A stretch of DNA of 64,000 nucleotides, from the NCBI RefSeq assembly GCF_012273655.1, contig NZ_JAAWWP010000013.1, positions 62,001 through 126,000 of the forward strand, read 5' to 3'. Below, in pieces: positions 8,258-16,028 of this stretch (within the stretch, counting starts at the first letter, position 1; each line of letters starts with the position of its first letter). The DNA is from Streptomyces physcomitrii (GTDB lineage: Bacteria > Actinomycetota > Actinomycetes > Streptomycetales > Streptomycetaceae). The position numbers and the translations under genes are program-made. Below the pieces are notes generated by a model. It was not told where the DNA came from, ran no database searches, and was given only the letters and a program-made list of their open reading frames with translations.

Positions 8258-8818
8258 ATGCCCGCCCCCGACCTGAACGGCCGCCGCGTGCTCGCCGTCT
8301 GCACCAACTACGGTGTCGAACAGGACGAACTCGCCCAGCCCGTCGACCACTTGCGCGCCGCGGGCGCCTCGGTCGACATCGCCGCCCCGGAGGGGGACCG
8401 TATCGACACCCTCGTCGGCGACCGCGATCCCGGCTCTCCGCTGCACGCCACGCACCGCCTCGGCGAGGTGTCCGCCGACGGCTACGACCTGCTGCTGGTG
8501 CCCGGTGGCACGATCAACGCCGACAGCCTGCGGCTGGAGGACGGCGCCGTGGCGCTGCTGCGGGCGTTCTCCGCGTCCGGCCGCGGGGTCGCGGCGATCT
8601 GCCACGGGCCGTGGCTGGCGGTGGAGGCAGGCGTCCTGGAGGGAAAGACCCTGACGTCGTACCCGTCGGTCGCCACCGACATCCGCAACGCGGGCGGCAC
8701 CTGGGTCGACCAGGAGGTGAAGGTCTGCGGCGCGAACGGCTGGACGCTGATCACCTCGCGCACACCCGAGGACCTCAAGGCCTTCCTCGGCGCCGTGGAC
8801 GACGCCCTGACCGCCTGA
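8258..8818 (+). CDS. DJ-1/PfpI family protein (class I glutamine amidotransferase-like)
   Basis: 186 residues with the DJ-1/PfpI fold: a first strand RRVLAVCTNYGVEQDELAQP, the LLLVPGG loop near residues 82-88, and the nucleophile elbow AICHGPW containing the reactive Cys. The His after the Cys (CHG) matches intracellular protease/glyoxalase-type PfpI members. I chose ATG at 8258 because AGGAGG lies 6 bases upstream; an in-frame start at 8171 would add an unlikely Arg/Pro-rich leader. Next to catalase, a role in carbonyl or oxidative stress repair is likely, though the family also includes chaperones and hydratases. Confidence 0.88.
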   Translation: MPAPDLNGRRVLAVCTNYGVEQDELAQPVDHLRAAGASVDIAAPEGDRIDTLVGDRDPGSPLHATHRLGEVSADGYDLLLVPGGTINADSLRLEDGAVALLRAFSASGRGVAAICHGPWLAVEAGVLEGKTLTSYPSVATDIRNAGGTWVDQEVKVCGANGWTLITSRTPEDLKAFLGAVDDALTA

Positions 8819-8899
8819 ACCCGGGACCGGCCTCGGGGCGGCGGGTCCGGGAGCCGCCCCGAGGGGAGCGCCCGCCGAGGCCTGTGCCACGGTTGCGCC

Positions 8900-9172
8900 A
8901 TGGAAAACGATTACGACCGGGTCCGGGCCGGTATCGAGTTCATGACCGCCTACGCCTCCGGCGACGACATGCTCACCCGGTACATCAGCGAGCAGCGGCA
9001 CGAGAACCCCGAGGCGGCCGCGCAGATGCTCGACGGCACCGCGGCCCTCTGCGCCCTGCTCCTTCGGAAGGCCGCCGGCGACACCGGACGCACCCAGCAC
9101 GAGATCCTGCAGGAGCTCGCCCATGGGACCAACGAGCACGAGCAGCTGAGCGACGAAGGTCCGCAGGCGTAG
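8900..9172 (+). CDS. Small conserved-looking protein of unknown function
   Basis: 90 residues, acidic, no signal peptide or membrane segment. It appears all-helical: an N-terminal YDRVRAGIEFM helix, a central helix around ISEQRHENPEAAAQML, and a third around LCALLLRKAAG. Codon usage with G/C third positions is typical of a real gene here. The start is ATG at 8900, 81 bases after the PfpI stop and on the same strand; the ribosome binding site is poor. I do not recognise the family. Confidence 0.6.
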   Translation: MENDYDRVRAGIEFMTAYASGDDMLTRYISEQRHENPEAAAQMLDGTAALCALLLRKAAGDTGRTQHEILQELAHGTNEHEQLSDEGPQA

Positions 9173-9648
9173 CCGGGAAACCGGAGGCGCAGCCGGGAAA
9201 GGCGGGTGGCGGGACTCCGTCGCGCGCCTCGCGCAGAGATACGGGCGCCGCCCGCCGGTCCGCCGGGCGGCGCCCGCCCGACAGCACCCGCCACGGCGGA
9301 GCCCGGTCGGCCGGACCTGCGGCGGCCGTGGCCGCGCCCGCCGTCGGCCTTCCCGCGCGCCGCGAGCGGCCCGGCTCGCGCCCAATGACGTACTTGCGCG
9401 TGACCTTCGCTTCGCCACGGCCGATACTGCCGACAACGGCATCACGGCCGAGGGCTCGTCCGACCATTCCCTCGACCTGACTGCCCGTCACAGCAGTCGG
9501 CGACGAGTCCGCGTCAGCACCGCCGGGCCCCGCTGCGGACCGCTGTGGAGCACCGTGAAAAAGCCTGGGGAACAGACCGATCAAAACCCCTCTGACCAGC
9601 AAAGAAGCAGGTTGGTGACTGGCCTGCTAGGCTCCCATGGAGGCACTT
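9173..9648. other. 476-base intergenic region before dhaK
   Basis: No supported gene. It holds a terminator-like hairpin at 9243-9275 and the dhaK promoter region at its right end, where TAGGCT at 9628-9633 could be a -10 box. The stretch 9380-9540 has a weakly codon-like pattern on the minus strand, but no recognisable product. Confidence 0.5.
9243..9275 (+). terminator. Hairpin terminator after the small gene
   Basis: A perfect 12-base inverted repeat, GGGCGCCGCCCG paired with CGGGCGGCGCCC around a 9-base loop, 70 bases past the stop at 9172. There is no T-tract, as is common for Streptomyces terminators. Confidence 0.6.
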
Positions 9649-10641
9649 ATGAAGATGCTGATCAATGTCGCCGAGACGGTGGTCGCCGACGCGCTGCGCG
9701 GCATGGCGGCGGCGCACCCCGAGCTGACGGTGGACGTCGAGAACCGGGTGATCGTGCGCCGGGACGCCCCGGTGGCCGGGAAGGTCGCGCTGGTCTCGGG
9801 CGGCGGCTCGGGGCACGAACCCCTGCACGGCGGATTCGTCGGGCCCGGGATGCTCGCGGCGGCCTGTCCCGGCGAGGTCTTCACCTCCCCGGTGCCGGAC
9901 CAGATGCTGCGGGCCGCGGCGGCGGTGGACAGCGGCGCCGGGGTGCTCTTCGTGGTCAAGAACTACACCGGCGACGTACTCAACTTCGACATGGCCGCCG
10001 AACTCGCCGAGGAGGAGGGCATCCAGGTCGCCAAGGTCCTCGTCGACGACGACGTGGCGGTACGGGACAGCACCTTCACGGCGGGACGGCGGGGCACGGG
10101 CGCCACCCTCTTCGTGCACAAGATCGCCGGGGCCGCCGCGGACGAGGGCCGGCCGCTGGAGCAGGTGCGGGAGATCGGGCACCGGGTGGTCGAGCGCTCC
10201 GGCAGCTTCGGGGTGGCGCTGAGTGCCTGCTCCACCCCCGCCAAGGGGAGCCCGACCTTCGATCTGCCGCCCGGTGAACTCGAACTCGGCGTCGGCATCC
10301 ACGGCGAACCGGGCCGGGAGCGGCGGCCGATGATGACCTCGCGCGAGATCGCGGACTACGCCGTGGACAGCGTGCTCGGCGACCTCCGCCCGCGCGGTCC
10401 CGTTCTGCTCCTGGTCAACGGCATGGGCGCCACCCCGCTGCTCGAACTGTACGGATTCCACGCCGAGGTGCAGCGCGTGCTCGCCGAACGCGGGGTGGTG
10501 ACGGCTCGCGTCCTGGTGGGCAACTATGTGACCTCGCTGGACATGGCGGGTGCCTCGGTGACGCTGTGCGAGGCGGACGAGGAGATGCTGCGGCTGTGGG
10601 ACGCGCCCGTGCGGACGCCCGCGCTGCGCTGGGGGGTGTGA
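9649..10641 (+). CDS. dhaK: Dihydroxyacetone kinase subunit DhaK
   Basis: 330 residues. The substrate dihydroxyacetone binds covalently as a hemiaminal to a His, seen here as H218 in GVGIHGEPG, the same residue number as in E. coli DhaK. The glycine-rich SGGGSGHEP loop (residues 51-59) and KNYTGD motif also match. The ATG at 9649 (MKMLIN) is preceded by GGAGG at the right distance, and this start gives the canonical His number; an in-frame ATG at 9637 is less likely. First gene of dhaK-dhaL-dhaM. It produces dihydroxyacetone phosphate for glycolysis together with DhaL. Confidence 0.94.
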   Translation: MKMLINVAETVVADALRGMAAAHPELTVDVENRVIVRRDAPVAGKVALVSGGGSGHEPLHGGFVGPGMLAAACPGEVFTSPVPDQMLRAAAAVDSGAGVLFVVKNYTGDVLNFDMAAELAEEEGIQVAKVLVDDDVAVRDSTFTAGRRGTGATLFVHKIAGAAADEGRPLEQVREIGHRVVERSGSFGVALSACSTPAKGSPTFDLPPGELELGVGIHGEPGRERRPMMTSREIADYAVDSVLGDLRPRGPVLLLVNGMGATPLLELYGFHAEVQRVLAERGVVTARVLVGNYVTSLDMAGASVTLCEADEEMLRLWDAPVRTPALRWGV

Positions 10642-10714
10642 GCCCCGCACCACGCCGCCGCACGCGCCTCGCCCGGCACCGCCGCACCGCCCGTACCGAC
10701 CTTCTGGAGACTCC

Positions 10715-11335
10715 GTGCTCGACGCCGCATTCTTCCGCCGCTGGATGACCGGGGCGGCCGCCCTGATCAGCCGGGAGGCGGACCGGCTGACCTCGCTCGA
10801 CTCGCCCATCGGCGACGCGGACCACGGCACCAATCTGCACCGCGGGTTCAGTGCCGTGGCGACCGCCCTGGAGCAGGAGGAGACGCCCACCCCCTCCGCC
10901 GTACTGACCCTGTGCGGGCGGCAGTTGATCTCCACCGTCGGGGGCGCCTCCGGTCCGCTGTACGGCACGCTGCTGCGGCGGGCGGGCAAGGCGCTCGGCG
11001 AGGCGCCCGAGGTCTCCCGGGAGGAGCTGGCGGCGGCGCTCGGCGCCGGGGTGCAGGCGGTGGCCGCCCTGGGCGGCGCCGCACCCGGCGACAAGACCAT
11101 GATCGACGCCCTGGCTCCGGCCGCGGAGGCGCTGGCCACCTCCTTCGAGGCCGCGCGCGAGGCCGCCGAGCAGGGCGCCGTGGACACCACCCCGCTCCAG
11201 GCCCGCAAGGGGCGGGCCAGCTACGTCGGTGAGCGCAGCATCGGCCACCAGGACCCCGGGGCGACCTCCTCGGCGCTGCTGTTCGCCGCGCTGGCCGAGA
11301 CCGCCGCGGGCGGGGAGGGCGGCTCCGATGAGTGA
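10715..11335 (+). CDS. dhaL: Dihydroxyacetone kinase ADP-binding subunit DhaL
   Basis: 206 residues. The nucleotide/magnesium site is seen as SPIGDADHGTNL (about residues 29-40), with conserved Asp residues that coordinate two Mg ions and hold ADP permanently. The GGASGPLYGT loop and a second PGDKTMIDAL motif match DhaL. GTG start at 10715, with GGAGA about 8 bases upstream. It accepts a phosphoryl group from DhaM and passes it to the dihydroxyacetone on DhaK. Its last 8 bases overlap the start of dhaM. Confidence 0.94.
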   Translation: MLDAAFFRRWMTGAAALISREADRLTSLDSPIGDADHGTNLHRGFSAVATALEQEETPTPSAVLTLCGRQLISTVGGASGPLYGTLLRRAGKALGEAPEVSREELAAALGAGVQAVAALGGAAPGDKTMIDALAPAAEALATSFEAAREAAEQGAVDTTPLQARKGRASYVGERSIGHQDPGATSSALLFAALAETAAGGEGGSDE

Positions 11336-11744
11336 GACGGGTACCGGACCGGTCGGCGTCGTCCTCGTCTCGCACAGCGCCGCGCTGGCGCGGGCGACCG
11401 CCGAGCTGGCCACGGGTCTCGCGCCGGGCGGCGGCGAGGTACTGATCGAGGCGGCGGGCGGCACCGAGGACGGCGCCCTCGGCACCAGTGCCGCGCTCAT
11501 CGTGGCCGCCGCGCGGGCGGTGGACCGCGGTGCGGGCGTCGCGGTCCTCGCCGACCTCGGCAGCGCGGTCCTCACGGTGAAGACCCTTCTCGCCGAGGAG
11601 GACGAACTGCCCCCGGGTACCCGGCTGGTGGACGCCCCCTTCGTCGAGGGCGCGGTGGCGGCCTACGTCAGCGCCGCGGCCGGAGCGGACCTCGACGCGG
11701 TGGCCGCGGCGGCGGCCGACGCCTACGCGTACCGCAAGGTCTGA
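11328..11744 (+). CDS. dhaM: Dihydroxyacetone kinase phosphotransfer protein DhaM (single EIIA-Man-like domain)
   Basis: 138 residues, one EIIA-mannose-like domain. The phosphorylated His is expected at residue 14 in VLVSHSAALA, and GGTEDGALGTSA with a later DLGSAVLTV strand completes the fold. ATG at 11328 lies inside the end of dhaL (8-base overlap). Unlike the longer E. coli DhaM, it has no fused HPr or EI domains, so it must take phosphate from the host's general PTS proteins, encoded elsewhere. The operon is therefore PEP-dependent rather than ATP-dependent. Confidence 0.93.
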   Translation: MSETGTGPVGVVLVSHSAALARATAELATGLAPGGGEVLIEAAGGTEDGALGTSAALIVAAARAVDRGAGVAVLADLGSAVLTVKTLLAEEDELPPGTRLVDAPFVEGAVAAYVSAAAGADLDAVAAAAADAYAYRKV

Positions 11745-11933
11745 GCAGCCGGGCGGGCGGGGAGCGGGCCCGACGGGTGTGAACCCACCGTATGGCGGAG
11801 CCGGTCACCTGCCCGGACCGCGCCCGCATGCGCCGGGCGCGCAGGGGGCCTTGGCTCGGAGCAGAGCAGCACGGCCGCTCCCCCTCCTCGGCGGCACATT
11901 CGGCGTACCGTCGTCCGTGCCGCCGGAGGAAGC

Positions 11934-12521
11934 ATGCGTACCGCGCCCCTCGTCCGCACCGGACTCACCCTCGTGGCCGCCGCCCTGCCGCTGACCGCCG
12001 CCGGTGCGGCGCGGGCCGCCCCGGAGTTCACCGTCACCGCGCAGGGGGACTCCGTGCATCTGCGCACCGGTGCCTGCGCCCAGGGCGGTCTCGCGAAACT
12101 GGTCGCCACCGGCCGGGCCAACCCCGTACAGGGGCGCACCGCCACCCTCAAGGCGGGCGGTGAGCGCCGCACGGCCTCCTGGTCGGCACTCGACGCGGGC
12201 GTCTACACGGTGAGCGTGCTCTGCCGGGACGGCTCCTCCCCCGGTGCCCGTACGGTCCGGGTGCCGGGCTCCGCGCTGTCGGTCTCGGCGCCGAACGCGG
12301 CCCCGACGACCACCCCCACCATCTCGGCGACCTCGGCACCGCCGCCCAGCCCGCGGCCCGCCGTCAGCGCCTCGCCCTCGCGGGGCGTGCAGGGCGGGCT
12401 CGGCGGCTCCCGCGACGACTACGGCACCCTGGTCCTCGCGGGCGGCAGCGCCCTGGTCACCGCCGCGGCGGCCGGAACCCTCTGGCAGCTGCGGCGGCTG
12501 TCCCGGCGCCGCCCGTCCTGA
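11934..12521 (+). CDS. Secreted, C-terminally membrane-anchored protein of unknown function
   Basis: 195 residues. A signal peptide covers residues 1-28 (ending AARAA). Residues 30-100 form a small beta-rich domain with three cysteines (C48, C77-region absent, C98-region), then a Thr/Ser/Pro/Ala-rich linker of about 50 residues, a hydrophobic helix (about 165-183) and a basic tail LRRLSRRRPS. This is the usual build of a wall-spanning surface protein. ATG at 11934 with GGAGGAAGC upstream. Family not recognised. It is convergent with the padR-type gene, 25 bases apart. Confidence 0.75.
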   Translation: MRTAPLVRTGLTLVAAALPLTAAGAARAAPEFTVTAQGDSVHLRTGACAQGGLAKLVATGRANPVQGRTATLKAGGERRTASWSALDAGVYTVSVLCRDGSSPGARTVRVPGSALSVSAPNAAPTTTPTISATSAPPPSPRPAVSASPSRGVQGGLGGSRDDYGTLVLAGGSALVTAAAAGTLWQLRRLSRRRPS

Positions 12522-12550
12522 TCCCGGGGACGGCCGGGCGGCCGGGTCAG
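12518..12550. terminator. Possible shared terminator between convergent genes
   Basis: CTGATCCCGG at 12518 can pair with CCGGGTCAG at 12542-12550 with a one-base bulge; an inner GGCC/GGCC pair lies in the loop. It spans both stop codons. Confidence 0.35.
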
Positions 12551-13188
12551 CCCGTGTCCGTCCGGTCCGCCTCGCCCTCCCCGGGCGCCGCCTCGTCCGC
12601 GTAGTCGGCGTAGTCCGCGTAGTCCACCCCCGGTGCCGCCTCGTCCCCGGCGGGCGGCTGCCCCGGGAGGCCGGCCAGGACCTCGCCGAGCCACTCCACC
12701 CAGAAGCTCTCCATCATGATGCCGCCGCGCAGGACGAGGTGGTGGACGCGTCCGCGTTCGGTGTCCTCGGGTGGTGCGAAGTCCCGCTTCTCCATCTCCT
12801 GGTATGCCGCCAACTGGGCGCGGTGCAGGTCGAGATGGCGGCGGAGCTCGGGTTCGAGACCCTCGGTGCCGACCACTCCGGAGGCACGCAGGCGCAGCAG
12901 CAGCGGGTCGCGCGGGCGTTTGGGCTCGTCCTGCACCGCCTTCCAGCGGATCAGCTCGGCGCGGCCCGCGGGCAGGACCTCGTACTCCTTGCGTTTGCCG
13001 CGGGCGGGCTGCGGGGCGGGGATGGCCCGGATCTGCCCCTCGCGCTCCAGGCGGCCCAGTTCCCGGTAGATCTGCTGGTGGGTGGCGGACCAGAAGTAGC
13101 CGATCGACTTGTCGAATCTGCGGGTGAGTTCGAGACCGGAGGACGACTTCTCCAGCAGGGCGATGAGGATCGCGTGCGGCAGGGACAT
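12547..13188 (-). CDS. PadR family transcriptional regulator
   Basis: 213 residues. The N-terminal winged helix (residues 1-85) starts MSLPHAILIALLEKSSSGLELTRRF and has the PadR wing with a basic GKRKEY strand. A C-terminal Vir-type helical dimerisation domain follows (about 90-175). The end is acidic, with DYADYADYAD repeats at about residues 188-198. PadR proteins usually repress neighbouring efflux or detoxification genes in response to aromatic compounds. The target here is unclear; the upstream gene is fadH on the same strand, with a hairpin between them. ATG at 13188. Confidence 0.9.
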   Translation of the reverse strand: MSLPHAILIALLEKSSSGLELTRRFDKSIGYFWSATHQQIYRELGRLEREGQIRAIPAPQPARGKRKEYEVLPAGRAELIRWKAVQDEPKRPRDPLLLRLRASGVVGTEGLEPELRRHLDLHRAQLAAYQEMEKRDFAPPEDTERGRVHHLVLRGGIMMESFWVEWLGEVLAGLPGQPPAGDEAAPGVDYADYADYADEAAPGEGEADRTDTG

Positions 13189-13226
13189 GGACAGATCCTA
13201 AGGAGGGGTGCCGCGGCGCCGGACGG

Positions 13227-13252
13227 CCCGGCCGCGGCGCACCGCGGCCGGG
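13227..13252 (-). terminator. Terminator after fadH
   Basis: A perfect 10-base stem CCCGGCCGCG/CGCGGCCGGG with a six-base loop, a few bases beyond the fadH stop (13260). Confidence 0.65.
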
Positions 13253-13259
13253 CGGCGGT

Positions 13260-15281
13260 TCACAGGGCGGCGGCGAGTTCGGTGCCCTGCTTGATGGCGC
13301 GCTTGGCGTCGAGTTCGGCGGCGACGTCGGCGCCCCCGATGAGGTGCACGCTGCGGCCCGTGGCGAGGAGCTCCTCGTACAGGTCGCGCCGGGGCTCCTG
13401 GCCGGTGCACAGGACGACGGTGTCCACGGCGAGCACCTCGCGCTGCCCGTCCACGGTGAGGTGCAGTCCCTCGTCGTCGATCCGCTCGTAGGTGACACCG
13501 GCGACCATGTTGACACCGCGGTGGCGCAGTTCGAGGCGGTGGATCCAGCCGGTGGTCTTGCCGAGCCCGGCGCCGACCTTGGAGGTCTTGCGCTGGAGCA
13601 GGTGCACGGTGCGCTGCTGGGCGGGGCGCGCGGGGGCGGTGAGGCCGCCGCCGGTGGCGTAGCCGGTGTCGACGCCCCAGTGGCGGAAGAAGACCTCCGG
13701 GTCAGCGCTCGCGTGGTCGCCCTCGTCGGTGAGGAACTCGGCCACGTCGAAGCCGATGCCCCCGGCGCCGAGGATCGCGACCCGCTCGCCGACCGGCACC
13801 TCCTCGCGCAGCACGTCGAGGTAGCCGACCACGCTGGGGTGGTCGGTCCCGGCGATCTCCGGGGTCCGCGGGCTGACCCCGGTGGCGACCACGATCTCGT
13901 CGTACTCCTCCCCGGCCAGCTTCTCCGCGCTGACCGCGGTGCCCAGGCGCACGTCCACGCCGTACTCGGCGAGCTGGTGGCGGAAGTAGCGCAGCGTCTC
14001 GTCGAACTCCTGCTTGCCGGGGACCTTGCGGGCGACGTTGAGCTGCCCGCCGATCTCCTGCGCGGCGTCGTAGAGGGTGACCTCGTGGCCGCGTTCGGCG
14101 GCGGAGACGGCGCAGGCGAGCCCGGCGGGACCGGCGCCGACGACACCGACGCGTTTGCGCCGCCGGGTGGGCGCGAGGACGAGTTCGGTCTCGTGGCAGG
14201 CCCGCGGGTTGACCAGGCAGGAGGTGATCTTGAGGCTGAAGGTGTGGTCGAGGCAGGCCTGGTTGCAGCCGATGCAGGTGTTGATCGCCTCGGGCTTCTC
14301 GGCCCGCGCCTTGGCCACGAAGTCGGGGTCGGCCAGGAGCGGCCGGGCCAGCGAGACCATGTCGCAGACGCCGTCGGCGAGCAGGTCCTCGGCGATCTCG
14401 GGGGTGTTGATCCGGTTCACCGCGACCAGCGGCACGCCCACCTCGCCCATGACCTTCTTGGTCACCCAGGCGTAGGCCCCGCGCGGCACCGAGGTGGCGA
14501 TGGTGGGGATGCGCGCCTCGTGCCAGCCGATACCGGTGTTGATGATGCTGGCCCCGGCCGCCTCGACGGCGCGGGCCAGGGTGAGCACCTCCTCCAGGGT
14601 GGAGCCGCCCGGGACCAGGTCCAGCATGGAGAGCCGGTAGATCAGGATGAAGTCGGGACCCACCCGCTCGCGGACCCGCCGGACGATCTCCACCGGGAAG
14701 CGCATCCGGTTCTCGTAGGAGCCGCCCCAGCCGTCCTCGCGGTGGTTGGTGGCGGCGGCGATGAACTCGTTGATGAGGTAGCCCTCGGAGCCCATGATCT
14801 CGACGCCGTCGTAGCCCGCCTCCTTGGCCAGCTCGGCCGCGCGCGCGAAGTCCTCGATGGTCTGCTCGATCTCCTCCTCGCTCAGGGCGTGCGGCGGGAA
14901 GGGGCTGATGGGCGCCTGCAGGGCGCTCGGGGCGACGAGGTCCTCGTGGTAGGCGTACCGGCCGAAGTGCAGGATCTGCATGGCGATCCGGCCGCCCTCG
15001 CGGTGCACCGCCTCGGTGATCACCCGGTGCTCGGCGGCCTCCTCGGCGGTGGTCAGCTTGGCGCCGCCCGCCCAGGGGCGGCCGACCTCGTTCGGGGCGA
15101 TGCCGCCGGTGACGATGAGGCCGACACCGCCGCGGGCGCGGGCCGCGTAGAAGGCGGCCATCCGCGCGAAGCCGTCCTCGGCCTCCTCGAGTCCGACGTG
15201 CATCGAGCCCATGAGCACGCGGTTGGGCAGGGTGGTGAAGCCCAGGTCGAGGGGTTCGAGCAGGTGCGGGTAACGGCTCAT
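13260..15281 (-). CDS. fadH: NADPH-dependent 2,4-dienoyl-CoA reductase (FadH type)
   Basis: 673 residues, close to E. coli FadH (672). Residues 1-330 form the FMN-binding old-yellow-enzyme-like TIM barrel (PNRVLMGSMHVGLE at the start). A 4Fe-4S cluster is formed by cysteines in CIGCNQACLDH and the following ITSC. Then come an FAD domain (VGVVGAGPAGLA) and an NADPH domain (VAILGAGGIGFD). It reduces 2,4-dienoyl-CoA during breakdown of unsaturated fatty acids. ATG at 15281 follows GGAGGACCCC. It is divergent from a marR gene, and the shared region holds a perfect 22-base palindrome. Confidence 0.93.
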   Translation of the reverse strand: MSRYPHLLEPLDLGFTTLPNRVLMGSMHVGLEEAEDGFARMAAFYAARARGGVGLIVTGGIAPNEVGRPWAGGAKLTTAEEAAEHRVITEAVHREGGRIAMQILHFGRYAYHEDLVAPSALQAPISPFPPHALSEEEIEQTIEDFARAAELAKEAGYDGVEIMGSEGYLINEFIAAATNHREDGWGGSYENRMRFPVEIVRRVRERVGPDFILIYRLSMLDLVPGGSTLEEVLTLARAVEAAGASIINTGIGWHEARIPTIATSVPRGAYAWVTKKVMGEVGVPLVAVNRINTPEIAEDLLADGVCDMVSLARPLLADPDFVAKARAEKPEAINTCIGCNQACLDHTFSLKITSCLVNPRACHETELVLAPTRRRKRVGVVGAGPAGLACAVSAAERGHEVTLYDAAQEIGGQLNVARKVPGKQEFDETLRYFRHQLAEYGVDVRLGTAVSAEKLAGEEYDEIVVATGVSPRTPEIAGTDHPSVVGYLDVLREEVPVGERVAILGAGGIGFDVAEFLTDEGDHASADPEVFFRHWGVDTGYATGGGLTAPARPAQQRTVHLLQRKTSKVGAGLGKTTGWIHRLELRHRGVNMVAGVTYERIDDEGLHLTVDGQREVLAVDTVVLCTGQEPRRDLYEELLATGRSVHLIGGADVAAELDAKRAIKQGTELAAAL

Positions 15282-15334
15282 GGGGGTCCTCCGTGGGAGT
15301 TCTCGTCGAGTCTGTTCTAGGGCAGCCGGAGGCG

Positions 15335-15356
15335 CTTGTGCAACAAGTTGCACAAG
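15335..15356. promoter_or_regulatory. Perfect palindromic operator between fadH and the marR gene
   Basis: CTTGTGCAAC-AA-GTTGCACAAG is a perfect 10-base inverted repeat with a two-base centre, 54 bases upstream of fadH and 119 bases upstream of the marR start. Its size and its core (TTGTGCAA...TTGCACAA) fit MarR-family binding sites. It probably controls both genes. Confidence 0.8.
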
Positions 15357-15474
15357 ACTGTGCCGCGCGCCACTCCCCCGGACGGGGCAGCCGCCGGCAC
15401 ATCCGGCGGACGGATCAGGACCGAGGGGGTTGTACGGTGCGACCACGCGCCCCGGACAGGACGAGGGAGTACGG

Positions 15475-15927
15475 ATGCACCAGGGCACCGAGCCGCGCAC
15501 CGCGGCCGCGGAGACGGCACTGCGGGTGCTGTACCGCGAGATCACCGCCCTCTCGCGACGGGCCAGGTCCACCGCGGCCCGCACCCACCCGGAACTCTCC
15601 CTGGTCTCCTTCACCCTGCTCAGCCATCTGGAGGACCGCGGCGGCTGCACCGCCACCGACCTCGCCGCGCACTACGCCCTCGACAAGTCGACCGTCAGCC
15701 GCCAGGTCGCCGCCCTGGAGAAGGCGGGCTTCGTGGAGCGCCGGGTGCCGCCCGAGGACCACCGCGTCCAGGTCCTCCAGCTGACCGCGAAGGGCACCGC
15801 GGTCCTCGGCGAGGCGATGCGGCTGCGCGGGGCGCTGATCCGCGAGCGCCTCGCCGACTGGCCGGAGGAGGACCTGGAGCGCTTCGCCGGGTATCTGGTC
15901 CGCTACAACGACGCGGTCGGCGGCTGA
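15475..15927 (+). CDS. MarR family transcriptional regulator
   Basis: 150 residues, one MarR winged-helix domain. The recognition region is TATDLAAHYALDKSTVSRQVAALEKAG (in two parts around residues 60-86), followed by the wing VERRVPPEDHRVQVLQLT with the DxR-type sequence typical of the family. ATG at 15475 was chosen over an upstream in-frame start at 15280, which would read through the palindromic operator. It is divergent from fadH and probably represses it and itself, perhaps sensing an acyl or enoyl thioester; the ligand is inference. Confidence 0.92.
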   Translation: MHQGTEPRTAAAETALRVLYREITALSRRARSTAARTHPELSLVSFTLLSHLEDRGGCTATDLAAHYALDKSTVSRQVAALEKAGFVERRVPPEDHRVQVLQLTAKGTAVLGEAMRLRGALIRERLADWPEEDLERFAGYLVRYNDAVGG

Positions 15928-16028
15928 GGAGCACCCGGCCGCGTCCAAGGGGCAGCGCCGGACGATCACTTGCGGCAGACTCGGCCACCAGCCGGTGTCC
16001 AGTTCGGTGTCCAGTTCCGGGAGCCCAG

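Noticed and set aside
8985..9602. Open frame on the minus strand between the small gene and dhaK
   Set aside because: Overlaps the small plus-strand gene, has weak codon bias and no recognisable domain. A decayed gene cannot be excluded.
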